Below the pieces are notes generated by a model, which saw only the letters and a list, made by a program, of their open reading frames with translations, was not told the DNA's origin and did no database searches. Position numbers and translations under genes: made by a program. Source: a virus. Taken from it: a DNA stretch of 43,561 nucleotides. Shown here piece after piece: positions 1 through 4,635 of this stretch (within the stretch, counting starts at the first letter, position 1; every line of letters starts with the position of its first letter). The stretch covers positions 1 through 43,561 of IMG/VR virus record IMGVR_UViG_3300020421_000043; one strand, written 5' to 3'.

Positions 1-171
1 ATGTATAAGACGGTTACATTCTGCGACCGTGTGCAATCTAAGTCCTACATCAACAAAGTATCGTTTGAAAAAGAGGTTGAAAATCGTATCGAAGGTTATA
101 AGTATGAGGTGACTGATATGCACCTAGAACCACAACTTTTCAACTCTGCCCTTATTCAAACTCGCTGGTGA
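1..171 (+). CDS. Hypothetical small protein, possibly 5'-truncated
   Basis: An open frame begins with ATG at the first base and encodes 56 residues (MYKTVTFCDR... ending QTRW) before TGA. Because the window starts here, the ATG may be the true start or an internal Met of a longer protein. The composition is mixed and soluble-looking, with a Lys/Glu/Tyr-rich middle, no membrane segment and no motif I recognise. The next gene starts one base after its stop, so it looks like a member of the same tightly packed transcript. I cannot assign a function. It is supported mainly by the gapless + strand packing. Confidence 0.5.
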   Translation: MYKTVTFCDRVQSKSYINKVSFEKEVENRIEGYKYEVTDMHLEPQLFNSALIQTRW

Positions 172-172
172 T

Positions 173-307
173 ATGAAAGTAACTCAATACTTACTAAGTG
201 GAATCTTTATCTTTGTTGGATTAACATGTTACATGTTATTCTTAGCAGATCGAGATTCTAAAATGATGGACTACTACGAATCAACAACTATTCAAGGATC
301 AAAATGA
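173..307 (+). CDS. Small single-span membrane protein
   Basis: This is a 44-residue ORF (MKVTQYLLSG...). Residues 5-25 form one uninterrupted hydrophobic stretch (YLLSGIFIFVGLTCYMLFLA), followed by a charged, polar tail (DRDSKMMDYYES). That is the layout of a one-pass inner-membrane peptide with a short N-terminus and a soluble C-terminal tail. It begins 1 nt after the previous stop and its TGA overlaps the next ATG (ATGA), so translation is probably coupled. No family is recognised. Candidate roles for such phage peptides include modifying the host membrane or superinfection exclusion, but that is only inference. Confidence 0.6.
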   Translation: MKVTQYLLSGIFIFVGLTCYMLFLADRDSKMMDYYESTTIQGSK

Positions 308-498
308 CTCACACTTCATACACTGATCGCTACTCTTCTGATGAACATTTTGATGGAGATTGGGATGACATAGTGTCACCAGATGAGTATGATGATTATA
401 TTGATCGAGTGCAGTATGCCAAGAGTAATGGTTACAAACGTCCAGCACTTTATGTGCCACGTCAACAACGCCGAATGAGTATTCTATCAGAGTATTGA
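304..498 (+). CDS. Hypothetical acidic small protein
   Basis: This 64-residue protein has an Asp/Glu/Tyr-rich N-terminal two thirds (DEHFDGDWDDIVSPDEYDDY) and a basic C-terminus (KRPALYVPRQQRRM). No domain is recognised. It overlaps the membrane peptide upstream by 4 nt (ATGA) and the next gene by 1 nt (TGATG), as expected for a coupled phage operon. The strong charge polarity (acidic head, basic tail) is its only notable property. Function unknown. Confidence 0.6.
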   Translation: MTHTSYTDRYSSDEHFDGDWDDIVSPDEYDDYIDRVQYAKSNGYKRPALYVPRQQRRMSILSEY

Positions 499-674
499 TG
501 CAAACTACTGAAATCGACACAATCATTGATAAACTTAAGGATGCTATCCGTGTCTGTCATGAGATAGATAGTTCGGATACTAATCCTGATCGGAGTTATC
601 CTTTCGCTGCAGGATATGCTCGTTCATCAATGCAATCAGCGGTCCAATCTCTTCAACAACTAAAACAAACATGA
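498..674 (+). CDS. Hypothetical small helical protein
   Basis: This is a 58-residue ORF starting at the ATG inside TGATG. The N-terminal half (IDTIIDKLKDAIRVCHEI) has amphipathic helix periodicity, and the C-terminal half (SMQSAVQSLQQLKQT) could form a second helix, so a helical hairpin is plausible. The motif FAAGYARSSMQ sits between them. No family is recognised. It overlaps both neighbours (1 nt upstream, 4 nt downstream), which supports real translation. Function unknown. Confidence 0.55.
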   Translation: MQTTEIDTIIDKLKDAIRVCHEIDSSDTNPDRSYPFAAGYARSSMQSAVQSLQQLKQT

Positions 675-913
675 CTGACCTAAATGTGACTGACATTAGC
701 GACAATGATAGATTTCCATATCGCCAACATCTTCGCGGTTTGTTGTGTGACATAGTGGGAGAATATCTTGCTAGTGAGGAAGTTTCTGCTGATGATTTGA
801 TTGATGATTTTCGCGCCGAGATTAAATCATGGATGGACTATCATCAACAAAATGAAATGAAAGCATCACAAATGTACTGCAAATCTGCTGGGTTTGCGAA
901 TAGCAAACTATGA
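671..913 (+). CDS. Hypothetical protein, 80 residues
   Basis: The ORF starts with the ATG of an ATGA overlap and encodes a predominantly helical, acidic protein (LLCDIVGEYLASEEVSADDLIDDF) that ends ...GFANSKL. It is probably soluble. The last 25 codons deserve attention. In the +1 frame the DNA from about 873 to 957 reads LLGLRIANYDPGVPIGEQHT before a TGA, which looks more protein-like than the annotated C-terminus. A +1 frameshift, natural or from sequencing, could therefore have altered the end of this gene. No function can be assigned. Confidence 0.6.
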   Translation: MTDLNVTDISDNDRFPYRQHLRGLLCDIVGEYLASEEVSADDLIDDFRAEIKSWMDYHQQNEMKASQMYCKSAGFANSKL

Positions 914-1227
914 TCCAGGTGTGCCAATCGGGGAACAGCACACCATCGGTTGATTTTCACGCCAAAACCTGCAACAATGGCAGTATGCAAAAAAACAAAT
1001 TCAACGATCCCTGCTCCATCGCCATTGAGACCGATGAGGCGCTGATGGCGATCCATAACCCCTACGTGGCGACCCTCGTAGAGATGGGATATGATCGCGC
1101 TGACTGTGAGATGGTCGCCGCTGCTGGTCGCCCTGATCCTTCCTATCCTCGGACAATCTACGGGCGGACCTTTGACACCAAAGCAGAGTATGATGAGGCG
1201 CTTGCTGACTACCTGAACGGGATGTGA
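910..1227 (+). CDS. Hypothetical protein with atypically high GC
   Basis: This 105-residue ORF starts at the ATG overlapping the previous stop. An alternative start at 985 would give 80 residues (MQKNKFNDP...) and removes a Cys/Ser-rich N-terminus that looks less protein-like. The core (NPYVATLVEMGYDRADCEMV) resembles a small helical domain, and the C-terminus is TFDTKAEYDEALADYLNGM. By hand count bases 1021-1200 are about 58% GC, whereas most neighbouring genes are near 40%, and codons such as GCC, CGC, GTC and CGG are frequent. This suggests recent acquisition, perhaps from a high-GC Synechococcus host or another phage. Function unknown. Confidence 0.6.
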   Translation: MIQVCQSGNSTPSVDFHAKTCNNGSMQKNKFNDPCSIAIETDEALMAIHNPYVATLVEMGYDRADCEMVAAAGRPDPSYPRTIYGRTFDTKAEYDEALADYLNGM

Positions 1228-1242
1228 CAACCCTAGAACCGT

Positions 1243-1280
1243 CCACTTTTAGTGGATTTCTCCGCCACTTCCTGTATATT
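1243..1280 (+). promoter_or_regulatory. Candidate promoter with upstream inverted repeat
   Basis: The gap 1228-1337 contains the inverted repeat TCCAC-TTTTA-GTGGA (1242-1256) and, about 20 nt downstream, a TGTATATT element (-10-like TATATT at 1275-1280). A near-identical TGTATATTAA string occurs at 3955-3964 in front of another small gene. No good -35 box is visible. I read it as a weak promoter or processed leader for the gene starting at 1338. Confidence 0.35.
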
Positions 1281-1337
1281 AAAGGAGTGGAGGGGAAACG
1301 ACCTCACCGCACTCTTAACCCTCTCTTTTCTCTCATC

Positions 1338-1685
1338 ATGCGTAAGATCGAAACTCAAATGTGTGCCGCTGTTCAATCTAACTCTGATTGGCAGTCTGCT
1401 AACACTTCAGTTCATTTTGATCCTGAAACTGGCGTGTCTGTTGTACGTCTCCACGGTAACAAGATTGCCGAGGTTTCTGACAACGATATGACAATCTTTG
1501 ATGGTGGTTGGCAAACAACCACAACTAAGTCACGTTTGAATGCACTTTGTGATGAGTTTTGCATCGCTGGTGAGGGAGTATTTCAAAAGAATTACAAGTG
1601 GTTTGTAAGAAAGTTTGCGGGTGCGGTGAACGGTAACAGTGTATTCACAACCGAAGATTTCAACAACGGTTACATCTTCTCATGA
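1338..1685 (+). CDS. Conserved-looking hypothetical protein, 115 residues
   Basis: I use the ATG at 1338 (MRKIETQMCAAV...). A GTG at 1224 would extend the frame by 38 residues and overlap the previous stop by 4 nt. That extension, however, translates the inverted repeat and -10-like element and reads like non-coding DNA. The mature sequence alternates short beta-like and helical segments (VSVVRLHGNKIAEV, TIFDGGWQTTTTKSRLNALCDEF), then GEGVFQKNYKWFVRK. The layout reminds me of small proteins common in cyanophages and cyanobacteria, but I cannot name a family. The start is preceded by a pyrimidine-rich leader (CTCTCTTTTCTCTCATC) with no Shine-Dalgarno sequence. Confidence 0.65.
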   Translation: MRKIETQMCAAVQSNSDWQSANTSVHFDPETGVSVVRLHGNKIAEVSDNDMTIFDGGWQTTTTKSRLNALCDEFCIAGEGVFQKNYKWFVRKFAGAVNGNSVFTTEDFNNGYIFS

Positions 1686-1930
1686 TTACGACTGCAAACG
1701 CTTCAGATTGGGACGACTTTTGGAACGGTCCCGATATCAATGACATTCCCACATTTCGCAAAACTAACATGACAAAACTTCAACTTGACACGGTTCGATC
1801 ATACTTTACAGAATCAGAGTGGGACACACTTTTTGATGCTATCTGTGAGTTTCAGGATCATGGCGATGAAGAGTCTGAAATGAGTTACAACATCCAATCC
1901 AAAATGCAGGAGTTATTTGTCAATGTTTGA
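1682..1930 (+). CDS. Hypothetical acidic protein, 82 residues
   Basis: It starts at an ATGA overlap with the previous stop. An internal ATG at 1769 (MTKLQLDTVRSYFTESEW) is an alternative that would leave a compact 53-residue helical protein. Composition is acidic (ASDWDDFWNGPDINDIP; FQDHGDEESEM) and the C-terminal half looks helical. It overlaps the next gene by 8 nt. No motif or family is recognised. The coupled overlaps on both sides support translation. Confidence 0.55.
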   Translation: MITTANASDWDDFWNGPDINDIPTFRKTNMTKLQLDTVRSYFTESEWDTLFDAICEFQDHGDEESEMSYNIQSKMQELFVNV

Positions 1931-2078
1931 ACTACAATTGGAAGCGATTGAAGTGATGGAAACTATCGAAGATTCCGTCGAATTTATTTGTTCTGAGAAT
2001 CAACTATCAGGACAAAAAGTGTGGACAATGATTGCTGCACTTGCTGATGCTAAACTTGCACAATTCCCAACAGACTAA
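1923..2078 (+). CDS. Hypothetical small protein, 51 residues
   Basis: This short ORF (MFELQLEAIEVMETIEDSV...) starts within the last codons of the upstream gene (8-nt overlap). It is almost entirely helix-prone: an acidic first helix, a Cys-containing turn (FICSENQLSG), then a hydrophobic second helix (KVWTMIAALADAKLAQF). A two-helix fold is likely. No family is recognised. A 23-nt gap separates it from the next gene. Confidence 0.5.
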   Translation: MFELQLEAIEVMETIEDSVEFICSENQLSGQKVWTMIAALADAKLAQFPTD

Positions 2079-2101
2079 TTCACCTTTATTCTTCTGAATC
2101 A

Positions 2102-2365
2102 ATGAAACTTAACGAATCACAACTTAATACATTGAGGACTGATTATTGCAATCTGATTATTGACTCCATGGACATGGATTCGCTTCTCGGTTGTATGTTT
2201 GATATGATGATGAAAGAATATTCTACATGTGGACAAGATGAACTTATCGATGAGATTTTGAATCTTTATGATCAAGAAGTTCTCGATAGTTTGTTACCTA
2301 AAGAAGAGGTGATTAGTGAGTTAGAAGTTAACACGCCACAGATGGGAATGGGAGTCGGTAAATGA
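2102..2365 (+). CDS. Hypothetical helical protein, 87 residues
   Basis: The ORF starts MKLNESQLNTLRTDYCNLII, continues with a Met/Asp-rich segment (DSMDMDSLLGCMFDMMMKEY) and an acidic helix (DELIDEILNLYDQEVLDSLL), and ends PQMGMGVGK. The whole protein looks helical and acidic. The start follows a pyrimidine-rich leader (CACCTTTATTCTTCTG) without a Shine-Dalgarno motif, as at 1338, 3240 and 3991. It overlaps the next ORF by 4 nt (ATGA). The style matches small genes common in cyanomyoviruses, but I cannot name a function. Confidence 0.6.
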   Translation: MKLNESQLNTLRTDYCNLIIDSMDMDSLLGCMFDMMMKEYSTCGQDELIDEILNLYDQEVLDSLLPKEEVISELEVNTPQMGMGVGK

Positions 2366-2538
2366 CAAGTATCGTATCCGCTTCTGATGTTAAAACAAGA
2401 GAAAAACATTATGTTGTTCGTTTCTCAAATGGCACTTATGTTTGGTCGAATTCAGTGATAGGTGTTTTGCCATTCTTTCAGAAGTCGTATTCACATTTCC
2501 CTGGTGAAGATCCTCCGTCTCATTATTACTATCCATGA
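2362..2538 (+). CDS. Hypothetical small protein, 58 residues
   Basis: This ORF (MTSIVSASDVKTREKHYVVR...) overlaps its upstream neighbour by 4 nt (ATGA) and the oxygenase downstream by 4 nt (ATGA). The centre (HYVVRFSNGTYVWSN) looks like a beta hairpin, and the end is aromatic and Pro-rich (FPGEDPPSHYYYP). No family is recognised. The sandwiched position suggests co-translation with the 2OG-Fe(II) oxygenase, so a link to that enzyme is possible but unproven. Confidence 0.55.
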   Translation: MTSIVSASDVKTREKHYVVRFSNGTYVWSNSVIGVLPFFQKSYSHFPGEDPPSHYYYP

Positions 2539-3065
2539 GTATTAAAGTCTATGATGATTTTCTAGATCCGCAAGAGTTTTCCGAACTGAATACGATTGCT
2601 TTGTCTAGTGATTTTCCTTGGTACTTTAATAGGTGCATTACTCATCACACAGAGGAGAGAACATTCGGTCAATTCACTCATACTTTCTATCGAGTGAATG
2701 AGGGAGTGATTAGTGAATTCGCCTCTAAGTTTGTGGGTTTTTTGAGGACACAGATTGAAAATGTTCATGCTGATTCTGATGTGATTATCGTAAGTTCAAA
2801 AATGAATTTGAACGTAATGCGAGATGATCATTATCCCATTGGCACATTTCATGTTGATCGTGTCATCCCTGGTGATATTCACAAAACCGCAATCTTTTAC
2901 CTGAATACAAATGATGGGTTTACTAAGTTTGAAACGGGGAAGATTGTGAAGAGTGAAGCGAATCGTATTGTTATCTTTGATGGTAACATTAATCATCATG
3001 GATATACATGCACTGATGCTCAAACTCGTATTATCTTAAATGTTAATTATCTTGTATTGCCGTGA
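2535..3065 (+). CDS. 2OG-Fe(II) oxygenase (HxD type)
   Basis: This 176-residue protein has the layout of a 2-oxoglutarate/Fe(II)-dependent dioxygenase (double-stranded beta-helix). The iron ligands would be H106 and D108 (in FHVDRV) with the distal His at H154 or H155 (in NINHHGY). R165, ten residues after H155, fits the 2-oxoglutarate-binding Arg. Between them lie typical jellyroll strands (KTAIFYLNTNDGFTKFE, NRIVIFDGN). The length is that of compact prolyl-hydroxylase-like phage proteins. Such enzymes use O2 and 2-oxoglutarate to hydroxylate proteins or small molecules. Many cyanophages carry several, mostly with unknown substrates. It sits inside a chain of overlapping small genes (4 nt each side). 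The family call is firm; the substrate is unknown. Confidence 0.88.
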   Translation: MSIKVYDDFLDPQEFSELNTIALSSDFPWYFNRCITHHTEERTFGQFTHTFYRVNEGVISEFASKFVGFLRTQIENVHADSDVIIVSSKMNLNVMRDDHYPIGTFHVDRVIPGDIHKTAIFYLNTNDGFTKFETGKIVKSEANRIVIFDGNINHHGYTCTDAQTRIILNVNYLVLP

Positions 3066-3196
3066 AAAAAGAAACATCGTCAACTCGACAAGTGTTTAAC
3101 TATTATGGACAATTATCAATCAAATCACAAGATCGTTTGTATCAAGAAATCGTAAAGTATTATAGGGATGAAGAGATGCAAAAGATTGACAATTGA
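3062..3196 (+). CDS. Hypothetical basic small protein (GTG start)
   Basis: A 44-residue ORF starts with GTG in a GTGA overlap with the oxygenase stop. It encodes a Lys/Gln/Tyr-rich helical peptide (MKKETSSTRQVFNYYGQLSI... KYYRDEEMQKIDN). The coupling geometry and absence of other coding in this stretch support it. It is short and unrecognised, so the call rests on context. Its stop lies inside the -35 region of the promoter for the next gene. Confidence 0.5.
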   Translation: MKKETSSTRQVFNYYGQLSIKSQDRLYQEIVKYYRDEEMQKIDN

Positions 3197-3214
3197 TATT
3201 TTCTAATATAAAAT
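3186..3214 (+). promoter_or_regulatory. Sigma70-type promoter
   Basis: TTGACA (3186-3191) is followed after 17 bp by TAAAAT (3209-3214), one mismatch from the consensus -10. Transcription should begin near 3221, giving a leader of about 20 nt before the ATG at 3240. The -35 overlaps the end of the preceding small gene. This is a host-polymerase (early-type) promoter. Confidence 0.7.
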
Positions 3215-3239
3215 AGTACAGTCTACTTCTCACTCCACA

Positions 3240-3446
3240 ATGCTTCTTACTAACACTCAACTTACACGCTATCGCGTTACTATCGATTTCACCGTAGATG
3301 ATACTAACTGTGTTCATCCTAGAGATTGGAACTGGAAAGAACTTTTACAGTTAAAAGGTGATGAAAAGGTAAGGGAATTATATGTAGAAAACCTCGGTAC
3401 ATATAACACTAAGAAAGGTAAGCGAAAGGAGAAGAAGAATGGATGA
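3240..3446 (+). CDS. Hypothetical protein with basic C-terminal tail
   Basis: This 68-residue ORF has a beta-like N-terminus (RYRVTIDFTVDD), then HPRDWNWKELLQLKGDEKVRELYV and a strongly basic tail (KKGKRKEKKNG). The N-terminal portion resembles a family of small cyanophage proteins of unknown function (strand, D-W-N core, L-x-x-E-x-V helix). It has its own strong sigma70-like promoter and a pyrimidine-rich leader without a Shine-Dalgarno. It overlaps the next, extremely acidic, ORF by 8 nt. The basic tail next to an acidic partner could mean the two proteins interact, but that is inference. Confidence 0.65.
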   Translation: MLLTNTQLTRYRVTIDFTVDDTNCVHPRDWNWKELLQLKGDEKVRELYVENLGTYNTKKGKRKEKKNG

Positions 3447-3555
3447 GGAAGAGTATGCAATGCTGATTGAATCAGAAGAGGAAAGGTATAGAGAAGATAA
3501 TAAAGATGAGTATGATTATGAGTACGCAATCGAGGTAGAATACGACAGCGATTAG
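3439..3555 (+). CDS. Extremely acidic 38-residue peptide
   Basis: This ORF (MDEEEYAMLIESEEERYRED...) starts in the last codons of the preceding gene after an AAGGAG-type ribosome-binding site (about 3427-3432). Of 38 residues, 18 are Asp or Glu and only 3 are Arg or Lys, and there are five Tyr. No fold is recognised. Highly acidic mini-proteins in phages sometimes mimic DNA or neutralise basic partners. The adjacent protein has a strongly basic tail, so a charge-paired complex is a reasonable hypothesis only. It is the last gene before a strong terminator. Confidence 0.6.
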   Translation: MDEEEYAMLIESEEERYREDNKDEYDYEYAIEVEYDSD

Positions 3556-3577
3556 TGCTCAAATACACTGCAAAGTG

Positions 3578-3617
3578 CCTTCGGATATGCTTCAGAGTAT
3601 CTCCGAAGGTTCTTTTT
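3578..3617 (+). terminator. Rho-independent terminator
   Basis: CCTTCGGA (3578-3585) pairs perfectly with TCCGAAGG (3602-3609) around a 16-nt loop, followed at once by TTCTTTTTT. It lies 22 nt after the stop of the acidic peptide and closes the first gene block. Confidence 0.85.
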
Positions 3618-3771
3618 TATGCTATTAATTAAATGGTTAATTAAATGTAGTTGCGTGTTGTATCTCTCGTAGATGTATGCGTGAATTAAGTGCTCTCAGA
3701 GTAGTGATCTTGGACCGCAGGCTATCATGAATCCCAGAAAATGTCAAGACCTCCGAGGCACACTTATGGAC

Positions 3772-3783
3772 CCCTTATAAGGG
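3772..3783. promoter_or_regulatory. Perfect 12-bp palindrome, candidate operator
   Basis: CCCTTATAAGGG reads identically on both strands and ends 21 bp before the -35 box of the promoter at 3805. The position suits an activator or repressor dimer. No regulator gene is recognised in the window. Confidence 0.45.
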
Positions 3784-3804
3784 ATTCTGATGGTAGCAAA
3801 TTAC

Positions 3805-3833
3805 TTGACAATCCTTGGAGCATTCGTTATACT
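3805..3833 (+). promoter_or_regulatory. Strong sigma70-type promoter
   Basis: Consensus TTGACA (3805-3810), 17-bp spacer and TATACT (3828-3833) give one of the best host-type promoters in the window. The start should be near 3840, about 150 nt upstream of the ATG at 3991, so the transcript has a long untranslated leader. Confidence 0.8.
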
Positions 3834-3839
3834 AACTCT

Positions 3840-3990
3840 GTAAGGGTTCAAAGGACAGTGCTTAGCTTATAGCTACCATACTTTCAGTCCCTATGAGTCG
3901 TTCTGTATACACTACGTGAACTGTCCACTATTCTCCCATGAGCAGTCTAGATCGTGTATATTAAGAGAGTCAAAGAGATTTGCTTCACAA
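3840..3990 (+). promoter_or_regulatory. Possible structured 5' leader RNA
   Basis: In the predicted transcript, GGACAGT (3853-3859) can pair with ACTGTCC (3920-3926), enclosing a hairpin TAGCT-TAT-AGCTA (3863-3875) and further short complementary stretches. Downstream is TGTATATTAA (3955-3964), which also appears upstream of the gene at 1338. I do not recognise a known riboswitch. It could be a regulatory leader, a small RNA, or chance. Confidence 0.35.
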
Positions 3991-4188
3991 ATGACTCAGA
4001 CTACACTCAACGTTGCTACTGCATCCCGTGGAGATCTTTTGATTGCTGATGCTCGTGGTGAGGTAAAGTACACCGTGCTTAAGACTCAACGTCCTCGGAA
4101 GGATTTGCTTGTTATGACACAAACAAAGGGTCTCCGTACTAACACTAACAGAGGTAAGATTAACACTAAGATGGCTTCAGTTATCTGA
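3991..4188 (+). CDS. Hypothetical basic protein, 65 residues
   Basis: The ATG at 3991 (MTQTTLNVATASRGDLLIAD...) is preferred over an upstream in-frame start at 3916, which would translate the leader including the TGTATATT element. The protein is basic (RGEVKYTVLKTQRPRKDLLV, then a Thr/Asn/Arg/Lys-rich tail TKGLRTNTNRGKINTK) and seems to start with a small beta-rich segment. The basic Thr/Asn tail could bind nucleic acid, but no domain is recognised. It stands alone with its own strong promoter and long leader. The gap after it carries a hairpin, so it is probably a separately controlled monocistronic unit. There is no Shine-Dalgarno. Confidence 0.65.
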   Translation: MTQTTLNVATASRGDLLIADARGEVKYTVLKTQRPRKDLLVMTQTKGLRTNTNRGKINTKMASVI

Positions 4189-4198
4189 TACACATTCA

Positions 4199-4223
4199 AG
4201 AGGGAGTGCTTGACATTCCCTCT
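4199..4223 (+). promoter_or_regulatory. Hairpin overlapping a promoter -35
   Basis: AGAGGGAGTG (4199-4208) pairs with CATTCCCTCT (4214-4223) through nine Watson-Crick pairs and one G-T pair, with a five-base loop. No U-run follows, so it is not a standard terminator. The TTGACA of the candidate promoter occupies loop and stem. It may stabilise or process the upstream mRNA, or act as an operator. Confidence 0.5.
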
Positions 4224-4238
4224 CAAGTCTGGTAGGAT
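4210..4238 (+). promoter_or_regulatory. Candidate sigma70-type promoter
   Basis: TTGACA (4210-4215), 17 bp, then TAGGAT (4233-4238, four of six matches). The transcript would have a leader of about 190 nt before the gene at 4438. Confidence 0.5.
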
Positions 4239-4437
4239 AACAGTAGCAAATAGCAGGGTTTTTGCGGTTGTTATGTGTTATGTTATGTTCCGATGGGGGG
4301 TGTTTTAATAATAGCTAACTACCCTAACCTACAACGAACCAAAATCGAGAGAGTGATTACGAGTTCATTTAAAAAATTTTTCAGGTATAAAAAAGTACTG
4401 TAGGGTCGAGCATAGATAAGGAGACTATCGAGGAATT

Positions 4438-4635
4438 ATGCCAACTTATAATATTAACGAGATGCTCTTTCATGTATATGAGAAGAACACTGAGGGTCAG
4501 ACGAGGGTACTTAATTGTTGTCTAACAGTAGATGAACTCGAAACCAAGTTAGAGAACAAAGAGATTGATATAAGCAAAGTAGAAATAGAGTGTCTACCAG
4601 CTGATCCAGGGGCTTGTGAAGATGCAAGTTATTGA
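4438..4635 (+). CDS. Hypothetical small protein, 65 residues
   Basis: This ORF (MPTYNINEMLFHVYEKNTEG...) follows a clear Shine-Dalgarno (GAGGAA 4430-4435). It has a beta-hairpin-like start, a helix (CCLTVDELETKLENKE) and a closing strand (DISKVEIECLPAD), which suggests a compact alpha/beta fold. The pattern (tyrosine/asparagine start, strand, D/E-L-E-x-K-L helix, final strand) is shared loosely with the 55-residue protein at 5465, so the two may be distant paralogues. It overlaps the oxygenase gene downstream by 14 nt, implying co-expression. Function unknown. Confidence 0.6.
   Translation: MPTYNINEMLFHVYEKNTEGQTRVLNCCLTVDELETKLENKEIDISKVEIECLPADPGACEDASY

Larger units (their letters stand above)
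3618..3990 (+). other. Non-coding regulatory region (about 370 bp)
   Basis: I find no convincing gene between the terminator and 3991. The stretch holds two tandem copies of TTAATTAAATG (3625-3635, 3637-3647), a perfect 12-bp palindrome CCCTTATAAGGG (3772-3783), a strong sigma70-type promoter (3805-3833) and a leader of about 150 nt with self-complementary segments. A GGTTCAAA string at 3845 looks like a tRNA T-loop, but the flanks do not fold as a tRNA. The section 3650-3770 shows nothing I can interpret. Confidence 0.7.
4189..4437 (+). other. Intergenic region with hairpin, promoter and G-rich tract
   Basis: No gene is seen here. The region contains a 10-bp hairpin (4199-4223), a promoter-like pair (4210-4238), a run of six G (4295-4300) followed by TTTT, and an AT-rich segment (TTTAAAAAATTTTTCAGG, then TATAAAAAAG) just before the next gene. 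The ATG at 4438 follows AAGGAG (4419-4424) and GAGGAA (4430-4435). Confidence 0.55.

Noticed and set aside
299-526. Minus-strand open frames here and throughout the window
   Set aside because: All lie opposite convincing + strand genes, lack ribosome-binding sites and show low-complexity or His/Ser/Cys-rich translations typical of antisense shadows.
1224-1337. GTG at 1224 as start of the 1338 gene
   Set aside because: The extension would translate an inverted repeat and a TGTATATT element and reads like non-coding DNA, although its 4-nt overlap with the previous stop is tempting.
3840-3870. tRNA-like GGTTCAAA string
   Set aside because: The flanking bases do not form a T-stem, and no acceptor or anticodon arms can be drawn around it.
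4199-4223. Rho-independent terminator
   Set aside because: The stem is strong but is followed by CAAGTCTGG, not a T-run, so I list it only as a regulatory hairpin.
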